Shown piece after piece: positions 1 to 8,322 of a stretch of 64,000 bases of DNA (position 1 is its first letter; the number at the start of each line of letters is the position of its first letter). Source of the DNA: an uncultured Desulfobacterales bacterium (GTDB lineage: Bacteria; Desulfobacterota; Desulfobulbia; Desulfobulbales; Desulfocapsaceae); NCBI GenBank assembly GCA_937915545.1, contig CALGIJ010000006.1, forward strand, positions 1 to 64,000. The letters run 5' to 3'. The position numbers and the translations under genes are program-made. A model generated the notes under the pieces. It ran no database searches, was not told the DNA's origin, and worked only from the letters and a program-made list of their open reading frames with translations.

Positions 1-2
1 AG

Positions 3-65
3 GACGACGAGGACGACGAGGACGACGAGGACGACGAGGACGACGAGGACGACGAGGACGACGAA
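3..65 (+). repeat. 9-nt tandem repeat (Asp-Asp-Glu codons)
   Basis: Seven consecutive copies of the unit gacgacgag (the last ends in gaa) are visible from the window edge, each encoding Asp-Asp-Glu. The repeat lies in frame inside the acidic protein that continues to the right. Copy number is probably variable because perfect 9-nt units slip easily. It may begin before the window. Confidence 0.9.
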
Positions 66-523
66 CCCAAGTCAAAGAAAGGTAAATCAAAGTCAAAGTC
101 AAAAGGTAAGTCTAGTAAAGATGATGACGATGACGACCTTGACCTCGATGACGACGATTTAGACTTGGATGATGAAGATGATGAACCTAAAAAGAAAGGA
201 AAGTCCAAATCCAAAGGCAAGTCCAAGAAAGTAGAGGACGATGACGGTGATGAAGATGATGACGACCTTGACCTAGATGATGACGATGATGTGGATGCGC
301 CTCCCAAGAAAGGTAAGAGTAAATCGAAGTTAAAGACTAAAGGTAAAGCCAAGAAAGTAGAGGACGATGACGATCTTGATGACGACGAACTTGAGGAAAA
401 GAAGAAACAGAATATCTCCAAAAAACACTGACTAGCAGAAAGTCACGAGGAAAGTTCGGCAAAAAGTCAGCTATCCAGGAGGACGAAGATCTTTTCAACG
501 ACATTTTAGACGAAGAAGATTAA
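3..523 (+). CDS. Asp/Lys block-repeat protein, 5' truncated, frameshifted near 420-425
   Basis: The gene is cut by the left edge of the window. One open frame runs to a TGA at 429-431 and encodes alternating acidic blocks (DDDDLDLDDD) and basic blocks (KKGKSKSKGK), about three imperfect cycles. The coherent acidic tail EDLFNDILDEED lies in the -1 frame and ends at the TAA at 521-523. The two frames join without a stop if the reader slips back one base on the A6 run at 420-425, giving SKK-TLTSRKSRGKFGKK before the tail. The tail resembles the acidic tips of single-stranded DNA-binding proteins, but I recognise no folded domain, so function is unknown. Either a mutation, a sequencing indel in a homopolymer or programmed slippage could explain the break. 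The base composition is AT-rich like the neighbouring integrase. Confidence 0.5.
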
Positions 524-636
524 TTGGTTATTCCAGTAAAGGGCTAACTACTATCTTGGAGGACACCCAGTCAATGACAAACGACTGTAACTTTGTTCAG
601 AAACACATGTGTGCTCAAAATCAGAGGAGAGGAGAA

Positions 637-915
637 ATGACACCGATTTATCTTACAGTTTTGGAGTTGAGCATCCAGATCAAATATTCCGAGCAGAGCA
701 TTTATAACCTGATTTGTAACGGAACTTTTGTCGAAGGAAAGCATTTTTTCAAACCGACACCTAAAAAGGTTCTCTTCAAGTGGCAGGCGATAGTTGAATG
801 GATAGAAGGCGATGGGAACGGTACCAACAATGAAGGAGATGTTCCCAAAGCAAACCTAGCAGTTTGCCACTGCGAATCAGAAGTGAAATCCTGCCTCAGC
901 GCCATAACCATCTAG
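637..915 (+). CDS. excisionase-like small DNA-binding protein
   Basis: A 92-residue protein if read from ATG 637, which has a strong ribosome site (AGGAGAGGAGAA) just upstream. An in-frame upstream ATG at 556 has no comparable site. The segment YLTVLELSIQIKYSEQSIYN looks like a helix-turn-helix of the AlpA/excisionase type, followed by a basic strand-like stretch (KPTPKKVLFKW) and a W-containing helix. It sits directly before a tyrosine recombinase gene in the same AT-rich segment, which suits a recombination directionality factor or an element regulator. The family assignment comes from pattern and context only. The C-terminal 25 residues are not recognisable. Confidence 0.55.
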   Translation: MTPIYLTVLELSIQIKYSEQSIYNLICNGTFVEGKHFFKPTPKKVLFKWQAIVEWIEGDGNGTNNEGDVPKANLAVCHCESEVKSCLSAITI

Positions 916-946
916 AATCAGATAACTTTCATTCATACACCATCTC

Positions 947-955
947 TGGTATAAT
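947..955 (+). promoter_or_regulatory. extended -10 promoter for the integrase
   Basis: TGGTATAAT is a perfect extended -10 element (TG-N-TATAAT). No good -35 is seen 17 bases upstream (TTTCAT), as is usual for extended -10 promoters. It lies about 60 bases before the integrase ATG, with nothing else between but a very short leader frame. Confidence 0.6.
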
Positions 956-991
956 GCTCTATAGTTAAAAAGCATCAGAAGGAGGTGGTGT

Positions 992-1006
992 ATGCGTGGA
1001 GGGTAA
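992..1006 (+). other. four-codon leader frame before the integrase
   Basis: ATG CGT GGA GGG TAA follows a strong ribosome site (GGAGGTGG). Its GGA GGG codons themselves form the ribosome site of the integrase ATG at 1013. Ribosomes starting at 992 would terminate on the integrase ribosome site, so the arrangement could tune integrase translation. Whether it is translated is unknown. Confidence 0.3.
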
Positions 1007-1012
1007 TTAGAC

Positions 1013-2299
1013 ATGTTACAATTATTACAGTCAACGGATACTGATCGAAAGGCTCGATGCAAACAACTTTCTATCAATATCAATAAGACAGGAGTCGTTC
1101 GTAACATCAATGGCCTGGTTTATGTTGATTTTCTGTACCTAAACCAGCGGGTGCGCGAATCATCAGGGCTTCACTGGTCTACCAATAATGCAAAACTTGT
1201 GAGAGAGCAGTTGGATCGAATTGCACTGGCAATAGCAGCAGGCTCTTTCGAGTTTAGAAAGGTTTTCCCGAAAAGCAAAAAGCTCGACTTCTTTTCCGGA
1301 CTCGAGAAGAAGGTTTTGAGACGATCCTTGAGGCCAGACGAAATCCTCTTCAAAGATTTCGCTTGGGAATGGCTTTCCCTCCTCAAAGCCACTGATCGTG
1401 TAACAGAACGTACCTTGCTCGATTACAGAAGGTTGCTTACCGGCTACCTTATCCCATTTTTTGGAGAGTTCCGGTTTTCTGACATCTCCCCTGCCGGGAT
1501 TGATGAGTTCAATGCATGGGGTAAGCAGCAGCGATTCCGCAACAAGGTGGTGAGCAACAAGACTCTCAACAAATGCCTAATCCCGCTGAAAATGATCTGC
1601 AAGAATGCCGCAATCAAGTTCAACTGGGGTGCAAGCTACAACCCGTTTTTCGGATATAAAAACCTTCCAGTAAGCTCTAGCACGTACAAAATCGAACCGT
1701 TTACCATTGATGAGCAACAGCGCATCATTCAAATGTTGCCGGAACACTGGAGGCCGTATTTTCAGTTTGCGTTTAGTTCTGGTGTCCGCCAAGGGGAACA
1801 GTTCGCCTTAAGGGCTAGCGATATCCATTGGTCGCAGGGTGTCATTGCCATCACCAAGGCTCTGACTTTGGACGAAGACGGGAGGAAAGTGGAGGGCAAG
1901 ACGAAGAACCGATACAGTCGACGGGAAATCCCAATACTTCCAGCGATGAAATCGGTTCTCCTCAAACAGCAATCCATTTGTGAACAGCTGGGAAGCGAGT
2001 ATTTGTTTTGTACAACCGAGGGCAACCTGTTGAACCATGCAAATCTCAGCAATAGGGTGTGGAGGCCCGCACTCGAAAGAGCAGGAATTCCTTACCGCCC
2101 TATGATCCAAACTCGGCACAGTTTTGCCACGACCGCCCTTTCTCTTGGTGAAAATCCGTTATGGATAGCAAACGTCATGGGGCACAGAGATACTGATATG
2201 ATCATCAGAGTCTATGCCAAATACGTGAAAAACGCGTTCAGCCGTGACGGAAATGCTTTGAATGACATCTATTGCAAAACCATAGGTAGGCAAGAGTAG
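1013..2299 (+). CDS. tyrosine recombinase / site-specific integrase
   Basis: A 428-residue phage-type integrase. The first ~90 residues look like an Arm-type DNA-binding domain (KTGVVRNINGLVYVDFLYLN). Residues ~112-205 are a SAM-like core-binding domain, and ~228-415 are the catalytic domain. Likely catalytic residues are Arg259 (SGVRQGE), Lys298 (GKTKNRY), Arg368 (QTRHSFAT), His391 (MGHRDTD) and Tyr401 (RVYAKY). The usual His of the H-x-x-R box is replaced by Ile365, which I believe is common in this subgroup. The gene reads towards tRNA-Phe, whose 3' end lies 98 bases beyond the stop, so it probably integrates the left-hand element at that tRNA. The AT-rich composition and the downstream host genes mark the element boundary. 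Confidence 0.93.
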   Translation: MLQLLQSTDTDRKARCKQLSININKTGVVRNINGLVYVDFLYLNQRVRESSGLHWSTNNAKLVREQLDRIALAIAAGSFEFRKVFPKSKKLDFFSGLEKKVLRRSLRPDEILFKDFAWEWLSLLKATDRVTERTLLDYRRLLTGYLIPFFGEFRFSDISPAGIDEFNAWGKQQRFRNKVVSNKTLNKCLIPLKMICKNAAIKFNWGASYNPFFGYKNLPVSSSTYKIEPFTIDEQQRIIQMLPEHWRPYFQFAFSSGVRQGEQFALRASDIHWSQGVIAITKALTLDEDGRKVEGKTKNRYSRREIPILPAMKSVLLKQQSICEQLGSEYLFCTTEGNLLNHANLSNRVWRPALERAGIPYRPMIQTRHSFATTALSLGENPLWIANVMGHRDTDMIIRVYAKYVKNAFSRDGNALNDIYCKTIGRQE

Positions 2300-2345
2300 C
2301 CATGGGGAGGTTCAAGTTTTGGCAAAATTTTGGCAAAACCAGGGC

Positions 2346-2386
2346 CAAAAACAAAAATGGGTTAAGCCATTTCTGACTTAACCCAT
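2346..2386 (-). terminator. intrinsic terminator of tRNA-Phe
   Basis: On the minus strand a 10-bp perfect stem (ATGGGTTAAG pairing with CTTAACCCAT, loop of 10) is followed by ATTTTTGTTTTT. This is a classic rho-independent terminator placed 11 bases after the tRNA 3' end. The stem can also form on the plus strand after the integrase gene, but lacks a U-run in that direction. Confidence 0.85.
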
Positions 2387-2396
2387 TGATTTTACT

Positions 2397-2472
<76 letters not shown>

Positions 2473-2490
2473 GAGTAATTTTGAGACGCT

Positions 2491-2519
2491 CTTTTACCCG
2501 ACTTCACGAGGGGTGTCAA
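2491..2519 (-). promoter_or_regulatory. sigma-70 promoter of tRNA-Phe
   Basis: On the minus strand TTGACA (2519-2514) and TAAAAG (2496-2491) are separated by 17 bases, and the tRNA begins 18 bases after the -10. The perfect -35 and the position fit a stable-RNA promoter. Confidence 0.7.
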
Positions 2520-2615
2520 TTCTTTTTCTTTCCCTCGTCCACATCGCCGGCGGCGCCTCTCGATGAGTCCAAAACCTCCCTGCCGCCACCCCTCCACCCC
2601 TTACCGCGGGGGGAA

Positions 2616-3377
2616 TCAAAGATCCTTGTGGAGCGACAGTCCGCCGAGGTCGAGTTCGAAGTTCAGGTCGTCATCCATACCGGAGCCGTTGCTGGCAGCC
2701 TTGGCCTTTCCCTTGGCGGCGTCCTTCTCGGCGAGTGGCCCGGAGAAATCAATATCGTCGAGGGCAAGAACGGTCTCCCGAGGAGTTCCACCAGCGGCAG
2801 CCGGCTCCTCTTCCACATCCCCCAACCCGAGATCGAAATCGAGAGCCTCGATCTCCATGTCGTCGTCTGCCGGCTTTGCAGCGCTTTCCACCGCGACCGG
2901 CCGGGGCGGTGGCGAGAGATCGGAGAGATCGTTGAGTTCCTCGGGCAAGTCAAGAGAGAGAGACAGCTCATCGTCCTTCTTCGGTTTCTCGACCACGGCA
3001 TCACCGCCCTCGAATTCTTCGGCGTCTTCGAACTGGCTGAGATCGATCTCTATCTCGCGGTCCTCGTCTTCGGCGTCATCCTTGCCACCGCTTTTCACCA
3101 CGGCGACGGAAGCATCCGCGTCATCGCGTTCGTCATCATCCACCAGTACTTCGAGGTCGTCATCAATGAAGTCATCCTCGAGGAGGGGTGCTTCTGCTGC
3201 CAGCACCTCGTCACCCTCCTGCTCACCGCCATCCAGATCGAAATGCAGGAAGGCCGGCGCGGCGACGCTTAACACCGTGCCATGCATCGTATCGGAGACC
3301 GCTTTGATGTTCTTCTTGCATTTTACGCATTCTTCCAGATGGTCAAAGGAGATAAATCCGCATTTTGGACAACGCAT
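2616..3377 (-). CDS. zinc-ribbon protein with long acidic low-complexity region
   Basis: The 253-residue protein begins MRCPKCGFISFDHLEECVKC, a four-Cys zinc ribbon (CxxC ... CxxC). About 200 residues very rich in Asp and Glu follow, with short LDLDL-type motifs (EIEIDLSQFED, LDFDLGLGD, NFELDLGGLSL). ATG 3377 is chosen because it begins the zinc ribbon and follows an AGAGAGG site; the frame continues 18 residues upstream without homologous-looking sequence. Similar zinc-ribbon plus disordered-tail proteins are common in Desulfobacterota and Desulfuromonadia, but I know no defined function. It is the first host gene to the right of the tRNA. Confidence 0.8.
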   Translation of the reverse strand: MRCPKCGFISFDHLEECVKCKKNIKAVSDTMHGTVLSVAAPAFLHFDLDGGEQEGDEVLAAEAPLLEDDFIDDDLEVLVDDDERDDADASVAVVKSGGKDDAEDEDREIEIDLSQFEDAEEFEGGDAVVEKPKKDDELSLSLDLPEELNDLSDLSPPPRPVAVESAAKPADDDMEIEALDFDLGLGDVEEEPAAAGGTPRETVLALDDIDFSGPLAEKDAAKGKAKAASNGSGMDDDLNFELDLGGLSLHKDL

Positions 3378-3505
3378 GTGCCGAGACCTCTCTTTCTGTA
3401 CGTTATGCCAGGGTTTCACCGGAAAAGGCACGATACCTTCGGCTCCCCCTCAGGAGGACGTAACTGCCTGATTGCACTGTTTGATCCCTCAGCTGCAGAC
3501 CAAAA

Positions 3506-3550
3506 AAACCTCTGAAAACTAACACACCCCGGAGTATTCCATACTCTGGC
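3506..3550 (-). terminator. probable terminator of the valS-nadC operon
   Basis: On the minus strand a 9-bp stem with a three-base loop (CCAGAGTAT / ATACTCCGG, one G-U pair) lies about 60 bases past the nadC stop. TTTT follows about 15 bases further, and TTTTTTT at 3512-3506. The U-runs are not immediately adjacent to the stem, so the call is moderate. Confidence 0.4.
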
Positions 3551-3610
3551 CCATGAAAGCAAGGCCTTTTCAGCAGTCTTTCCCGTTAACCCGGTGTATA
3601 CGCATCATCT

Positions 3611-4450
3611 TTACGCCACCAGCCAGTCCATGCCGATATCGCAGGCCTGCGCCGAATGCGTCAGGGCGCCTACGGAGATGATATCGACCCCGCTTGCGGC
3701 AATGACCTCCACCGTCTCCAGCCTGACCCCCCCGGAGGCCTCCACCAGGGCCCGGCCGGCGATGGTAGTCACCGCTACCCGCATCTGCTGCGGGCTCATA
3801 TTGTCGAGCATGATGATATCGACGCCGCAACGCAGGCACTCTTCCACCTGCTCCAGGGTATCGGTCTCCACCTCGATGCGCACCGTATGCGGCGCCGCCC
3901 ACCGCGCCCTCGCCACCGCCTCGGCTATCGAGCCGCAGGCGGCGATATGGTTGTCCTTGATCAGGACCCCGTCAGTGAGGTTGAAGCGGTGATTGCTGCC
4001 CCCGCCGACGCGCACCGCATATTTCTCGAGCACGCGCAGACCTGGCGTGGTCTTGCGGGTGTCGGTGATGCGCACTGGATAGCCCTTGACCCGGTCGACA
4101 AATTCCGCCGTCAGCGTGGCGATGCCCGACAGGCGCTGCAGCAGGTTGAGGGCGACACGTTCCCCCTTGAGCAGATCGACGACCGGGCCGGCAACGGTCA
4201 GCAGCACTTCACCGGGGGCCACGCGCCTGCCGTCCGCTGCCGCTTCGGCGGCGACGATGTCCGGGTTCTGCGTCCTGAACACCTCGGCCGCCACCGTCAT
4301 CGCCCCTGCGACGACGAAGCCGTGGCGCGCCACCAGGCGCGCCTGGCCGGTCTGCTCGGCAGGGAAGATAGCCTCACTGGTCAGGTCGCCCCGGCCGATA
4401 TCCTCGTCGAGAAAGCGGCGAAACATCGCCCGCAGCATGTTCTTCTCCAT
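3611..4450 (-). CDS. nadC: nicotinate-nucleotide diphosphorylase (carboxylating)
   Basis: The 279-residue enzyme converts quinolinate and PRPP to nicotinate mononucleotide, CO2 and pyrophosphate in de novo NAD synthesis. Recognisable family segments are DEDIGRGDLTSEAIF near the N-terminus, the substrate-binding KTTPGLRVLEKYAVRVGGG, LIKDNHI, EVETDTLEQVEE, DIIMLDNMSP and the C-terminal EASGG and SVGALTHSA. Length matches bacterial NadC. ATG 4450 is chosen because the preceding in-frame sequence is valS read in another frame. The gene starts 10 bases after valS stops, so the two are almost certainly co-transcribed. Confidence 0.96.
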   Translation of the reverse strand: MEKNMLRAMFRRFLDEDIGRGDLTSEAIFPAEQTGQARLVARHGFVVAGAMTVAAEVFRTQNPDIVAAEAAADGRRVAPGEVLLTVAGPVVDLLKGERVALNLLQRLSGIATLTAEFVDRVKGYPVRITDTRKTTPGLRVLEKYAVRVGGGSNHRFNLTDGVLIKDNHIAACGSIAEAVARARWAAPHTVRIEVETDTLEQVEECLRCGVDIIMLDNMSPQQMRVAVTTIAGRALVEASGGVRLETVEVIAASGVDIISVGALTHSAQACDIGMDWLVA

Positions 4451-4460
4451 GGGCCGATCC

Positions 4461-7133
4461 TCACGCCGAGCGTTTGAGCCGCTCTTCCGCCTCGACGATC
4501 TTGGCCATGGTGGCATCGAGCTGGGCCTTCTTCTCCTGCTCCTTGGCGACCACCTCCGCCTTGGCGTTGGCGAGGAACTTTTCGTTGCCGAGCTTGCCAT
4601 TGACCTGGGCCAGCTTGACCTCGACCTTCTCCCGCTCGCGGCGTAGTTTGGCCAGCTCGCCGGCAACGTCGACCAGTCCCTTGAGGGGAACGAAGACCTC
4701 CAGGTCGTTGTAGATGTAGGTGGCGGCGTCGGCGGGCTTGTGGAGTTCGGGGCCGACGTTGAATTCGCTCAGCCGGGTGAGATCGACGATGGCCGCCGCG
4801 AAGGAGCGCAGCAACTGGCAGCGCTCGCCGTCAGCGCAGATGACGGCAGCGGCAATCCTCGCCGTGGGGTGAAGCTCGGCCTCGGAACGGATATTGCGAA
4901 TACCGGTGACCACCCCCATAAGCACCTCCATATCGGCCACCGCCCCGCTGTCGAGCCACGCGGCGCGGCGCTCCGGGAAAGGCGCCACGGCGAGCAGGCC
5001 GCGCTCGCCGGGGAGGACCGACCAGATCTCCTCGGAGACGAAGGGGGTGATGGGGTGGATGAGTTGCAGCACGGTCTCGAGCACCGTCAGCAGCACCCCG
5101 CGGGCCTGCTTCTTGGCGGTGGCATCGTCACCGAAGAGGTCGGCTTTGACCCACTCGAGGTACCAGTCGCAGAACTCCCGCCAGACGAACTGATAGACGG
5201 TGGTGGCGGCGTCGTTGAAGCGGTACTCGTCGAGGGCGGCGCGCATCTCGTCGATGACCGTGGCCAGGCGGCTGAGAATCCAGCGATGCACCAGGGGCAG
5301 CGAACCCGGGGCGTCGATCACCGCCCGGTCCGCCTCCGAGCCCTGCGGCAGGTGCATCAGAGCGAAGCGGGCGGCGTTCCACAGCTTGTTGATAAAGTGG
5401 CGATAGCCCTCGATGCGCTCCTCGTCGAGGCGGATTTCCCGCCCCTGGGCGGCAAAGGCGGTGAGGGTGAAGCGCAGGGCATCGGTGCCGTACTGCTTCA
5501 TCACCACCAGCGGATCGATGACGTTGCCGGTCGATTTCGACATTTTCTTGCCGTGCTTGTCGCGCACCAGGGCATGGAGATAGACGTCCTTGAAGGGCAC
5601 CTCGTCCATGAAGTGAAGGCCCATCATCATCATTCGCGCCACCCAGAAGAAGAGGATGTCGAAGCTGGTGATGAGCACCGAGGTCGGGTAGAAGGTGGCG
5701 AGTTCCAGGGTGCGCTCGGGCCAGCCCATGGTCGAGAACGGCCACAAGGCCGAAGAAAACCAGGTGTCGAGGACATCGGTCTCCTGGGTCAGAGCGGTGG
5801 CGCCGCACTTCGGGCAGCTGGCCGGGTCGACTGTGTCGACGATCATCTCGCCGCAGGCCTGGCAGGTCCAGGCGGGAATGCGGTGCCCCCACCAGATCTG
5901 CCGCGAGATGCACCAGTCGCGGATGTTGTCCATCCACGCATAGAAGGTGTTGTACCAGGTCTTGGGATAGATGTTGATGCGCCCGTCGCGCACCGCCGCC
6001 ACCGCCTTGTCGGCCAGGGGGCGCACGGCGACGAACCACTGCAGGGAAGTGGTCGGCTCGCTGACCGTCTTGCAGCGGTAGCAGACGCCGACGGCATGGT
6101 CATACTCTTCGACCTTTTCCAGGAACCCGAGACGCTCGAGGTCCTCGACCACCTTTTTGCGGCAGGCGAAGCGGTCGAGCCCGTGGTAGTCCTCGCCGGC
6201 GGCCTCGTTCATCACCCCCTTGTCGTCCATGACCTTGAGATGGGGCAGGTCGTGGCGCCGGCCGATCTCGTAATCGTTGCGGTCATGGGACGGCGTCACC
6301 TTGAGGGCCCCGGTGCCGAACTCGCGATCGACATGCTCGTCGAAAACCACCGGGATGACCCGCGTGGTGAGCGGCAGGCGAATGCCGACCTCGGCGAGGT
6401 GCCGGTAACGCGGGTCCTCGGGGTGCACCGCCACCGCGGTGTCGCCGAGCATCGTCTCCGGGCGGGTCGTGGCGACCACCACATGGCCCGAGCCGTCGGC
6501 ATAGGGATAGCGGATATGATAGAGCTTGCCCTTGGTTTCCTCGTGTTCGACCTCGTCGTCGGCCAGAGCGGTATGGCAGCGCGGGCACCAGTTGACGATA
6601 TAATTGCCCTTATAGATGAGCCCCTCGCGATAGAGACGGACGAAGACCTCGCGCACCGCCTTGGACAGGCCTTCATCCATGGTGAAGCGCTCGCGATGCC
6701 AGTCGCAGGATGCCCCGAGGCGCTGTAGCTGGTTGATGATCGTGCCGCCCTTCTCCGCCCGCCAGGCCCACACCTTTTCGATGAAGGCGTCGCGGCCGAG
6801 GTCGTCGCGGGTCTTGCCTTCGATGGCGAGGTGGCGCTCGACGACATTCTGTGTGGCGATGCCGGCATGGTCGGTGCCGGGAACCCACAGGGTGTTGTCG
6901 CCGCACATGCGGTGATAGCGGGTGAGGATATCCTGCAGGGTGTTGTTGAGGGCGTGCCCGACATGAAGGACGCCGGTAACGTTAGGCGGCGGGATGACTA
7001 TGGAAAAGGAGGGGCGGCCCGGCTCCATGGCGGCGCTGAAACAGTGCGCCTGCTGCCAGCGCTGCAGCCATCGGTCTTCCACTTCGGCGAACTCGTATCC
7101 CTTGCTCAACGTCTTTTCTTTTTCGATCTCCAT
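4461..7133 (-). CDS. valS: valine--tRNA ligase
   Basis: An 890-residue class I aminoacyl-tRNA synthetase charging tRNA-Val. The HIGH box is HVGH (residues 57-60, in NVTGVLHVGHAL) and the KMSKS box is KKMSKSTGN near residue 530. The editing (CP1) domain lies between, and a four-Cys zinc-like insert (CQAC ... CPKC) follows it. The C-terminal ~70 residues form the typical coiled coil (LAKLRREREKVEVKLAQVNG). Full length for the family. It is the first gene of the valS-nadC pair. Confidence 0.98.
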   Translation of the reverse strand: MEIEKEKTLSKGYEFAEVEDRWLQRWQQAHCFSAAMEPGRPSFSIVIPPPNVTGVLHVGHALNNTLQDILTRYHRMCGDNTLWVPGTDHAGIATQNVVERHLAIEGKTRDDLGRDAFIEKVWAWRAEKGGTIINQLQRLGASCDWHRERFTMDEGLSKAVREVFVRLYREGLIYKGNYIVNWCPRCHTALADDEVEHEETKGKLYHIRYPYADGSGHVVVATTRPETMLGDTAVAVHPEDPRYRHLAEVGIRLPLTTRVIPVVFDEHVDREFGTGALKVTPSHDRNDYEIGRRHDLPHLKVMDDKGVMNEAAGEDYHGLDRFACRKKVVEDLERLGFLEKVEEYDHAVGVCYRCKTVSEPTTSLQWFVAVRPLADKAVAAVRDGRINIYPKTWYNTFYAWMDNIRDWCISRQIWWGHRIPAWTCQACGEMIVDTVDPASCPKCGATALTQETDVLDTWFSSALWPFSTMGWPERTLELATFYPTSVLITSFDILFFWVARMMMMGLHFMDEVPFKDVYLHALVRDKHGKKMSKSTGNVIDPLVVMKQYGTDALRFTLTAFAAQGREIRLDEERIEGYRHFINKLWNAARFALMHLPQGSEADRAVIDAPGSLPLVHRWILSRLATVIDEMRAALDEYRFNDAATTVYQFVWREFCDWYLEWVKADLFGDDATAKKQARGVLLTVLETVLQLIHPITPFVSEEIWSVLPGERGLLAVAPFPERRAAWLDSGAVADMEVLMGVVTGIRNIRSEAELHPTARIAAAVICADGERCQLLRSFAAAIVDLTRLSEFNVGPELHKPADAATYIYNDLEVFVPLKGLVDVAGELAKLRREREKVEVKLAQVNGKLGNEKFLANAKAEVVAKEQEKKAQLDATMAKIVEAEERLKRSA

Positions 7134-7320
7134 GCCTTGAACCCGTATTTCGTTTGCTTTCGTTATTCGAGGTGACGCACCAGCTGCGAGCGTAACTGTG
7201 GAGCTTCAAGAATTCAACCGCTTTTCCACGGAAAAGGTAAAAATGCCAGTTGCCCCGGCATCCTGACAAGGATGGCAAGACATTTTCCTTCTGCCGGGTG
7301 AGCCACGCCCGTTTTCCCTA

Positions 7321-7350
7321 TTTACTCGAACGGCAACTCTGAGCTATATT
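7321..7350 (+). promoter_or_regulatory. possible sigma-70 promoter for the exported protein gene
   Basis: TTTACT and TATATT are separated by 18 bases, 57 bases before the ATG at 7407. The region lies between the divergent valS gene and this gene. Four and five matches to the -35 and -10 consensus. Confidence 0.4.
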
Positions 7351-7406
7351 CCCGTCGCTATCAGAGCCAACAGGCCTTCTCCGATCCTTTCTCCTCGAGG
7401 TTGCTC

Positions 7407-8297
7407 ATGTCCTTACATCATGGCGGCGCTCCGTTTCTTTCCCTCGTCCTCCTCTGCCTCTCCCCCCTGCCGGCTCATGCCGCCGATGCTGCGGCAACAC
7501 TCAACCACAAGGCCGACAAGGCGGTGTGGGCATGGGCGGATCGTGTCGGCGGGGATAACGTCGTCTTTGTCAGCCGCCGCGTAGACGGCGCCTGGAGCAG
7601 CCCACAGCCGATTTCCGAAAAAGGCGGCATCAATGTCGTGCCGTCGGTCTCCTCCAACGGCAGTGACGACGACCTCTTCGCGGTGTGGACCAACTACAGC
7701 GACTCCCAGGCGCAGCTGCGCTACCGCCAGCTCAAGGCGGGCAGCTGGGGCGAGGAACAGGAATACTACACCGGCCTGGTCTCCAATACCGCCGCAACCC
7801 TGGCCGATGACGCCTCGGGCACCCTGTGGATGGTCTGGGCCGGCTATAACGGGGTCAGCGACGAGATCTATTACAGCCGCTGGAACGGCAGCTCCTTCGA
7901 CACCGCCAAGGCTATCACCGCCAACGATATTCCCGATATCCTCCCGGTTCTCGGCATCGACGAGACCACCGGGCTGCCCTGGGTACAGTGGCTGCAGTTC
8001 TCCCCTTCGGGATACAACAAATACGAAACCACCTGGGACGGCTCGGCCTGGACCGAACCGGTACGGGTGGAGGCCGAGGAGAAGTCAGCGGCCGCCGCCA
8101 GCACAGCAAATGCCCGCGCCCTGCCAGCGAGAAAACTCGCCGCCAGCGGCGACACCCCGGCGACCTCCACGGAGGAGGACGGCACCCTGCGCATCGAGAT
8201 CCCGTCCTTCGTCACCAGCCCCGAGTCCGCCTCACTTCATATCCCCGGCTACCCGGTACGCTCGCTCCCGGTACGCAGCATGACCGACGCCGAATGA
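7407..8297 (+). CDS. exported protein, beta-propeller-like
   Basis: The 296-residue protein has a clear signal peptide (FLSLVLLCLSPLPAHA, cleavage after AHA). The mature part has repeated strand-rich units such as NVVFVSRRVDGAWSSPQPIS, LRYRQLKAGSWGEEQEY and EIYYSRWNGSSFDTAKAI, a pattern typical of sialidase/BNR-like propellers that read W-rich blades. No Asp-box (SxDxGxTW) is seen, so an enzymatic role is not supported. The C-terminal ~80 residues are low-complexity. ATG 7407 is preferred to a TTG two codons upstream. Its stop lies 25 bases before the SGNH hydrolase gene, so the two probably form one secretory operon. Confidence 0.65.
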   Translation: MSLHHGGAPFLSLVLLCLSPLPAHAADAAATLNHKADKAVWAWADRVGGDNVVFVSRRVDGAWSSPQPISEKGGINVVPSVSSNGSDDDLFAVWTNYSDSQAQLRYRQLKAGSWGEEQEYYTGLVSNTAATLADDASGTLWMVWAGYNGVSDEIYYSRWNGSSFDTAKAITANDIPDILPVLGIDETTGLPWVQWLQFSPSGYNKYETTWDGSAWTEPVRVEAEEKSAAAASTANARALPARKLAASGDTPATSTEEDGTLRIEIPSFVTSPESASLHIPGYPVRSLPVRSMTDAE

Positions 8298-8322
8298 CCA
8301 GCCTCTCCCCTTCCCTCTTCCC

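Noticed and set aside
4740..6728. A 662-codon open frame on the plus strand
   Set aside because: It is antisense to valS, composed of Gly/Asp/Arg/His-rich shadow sequence, and arises from GC-rich codon bias.
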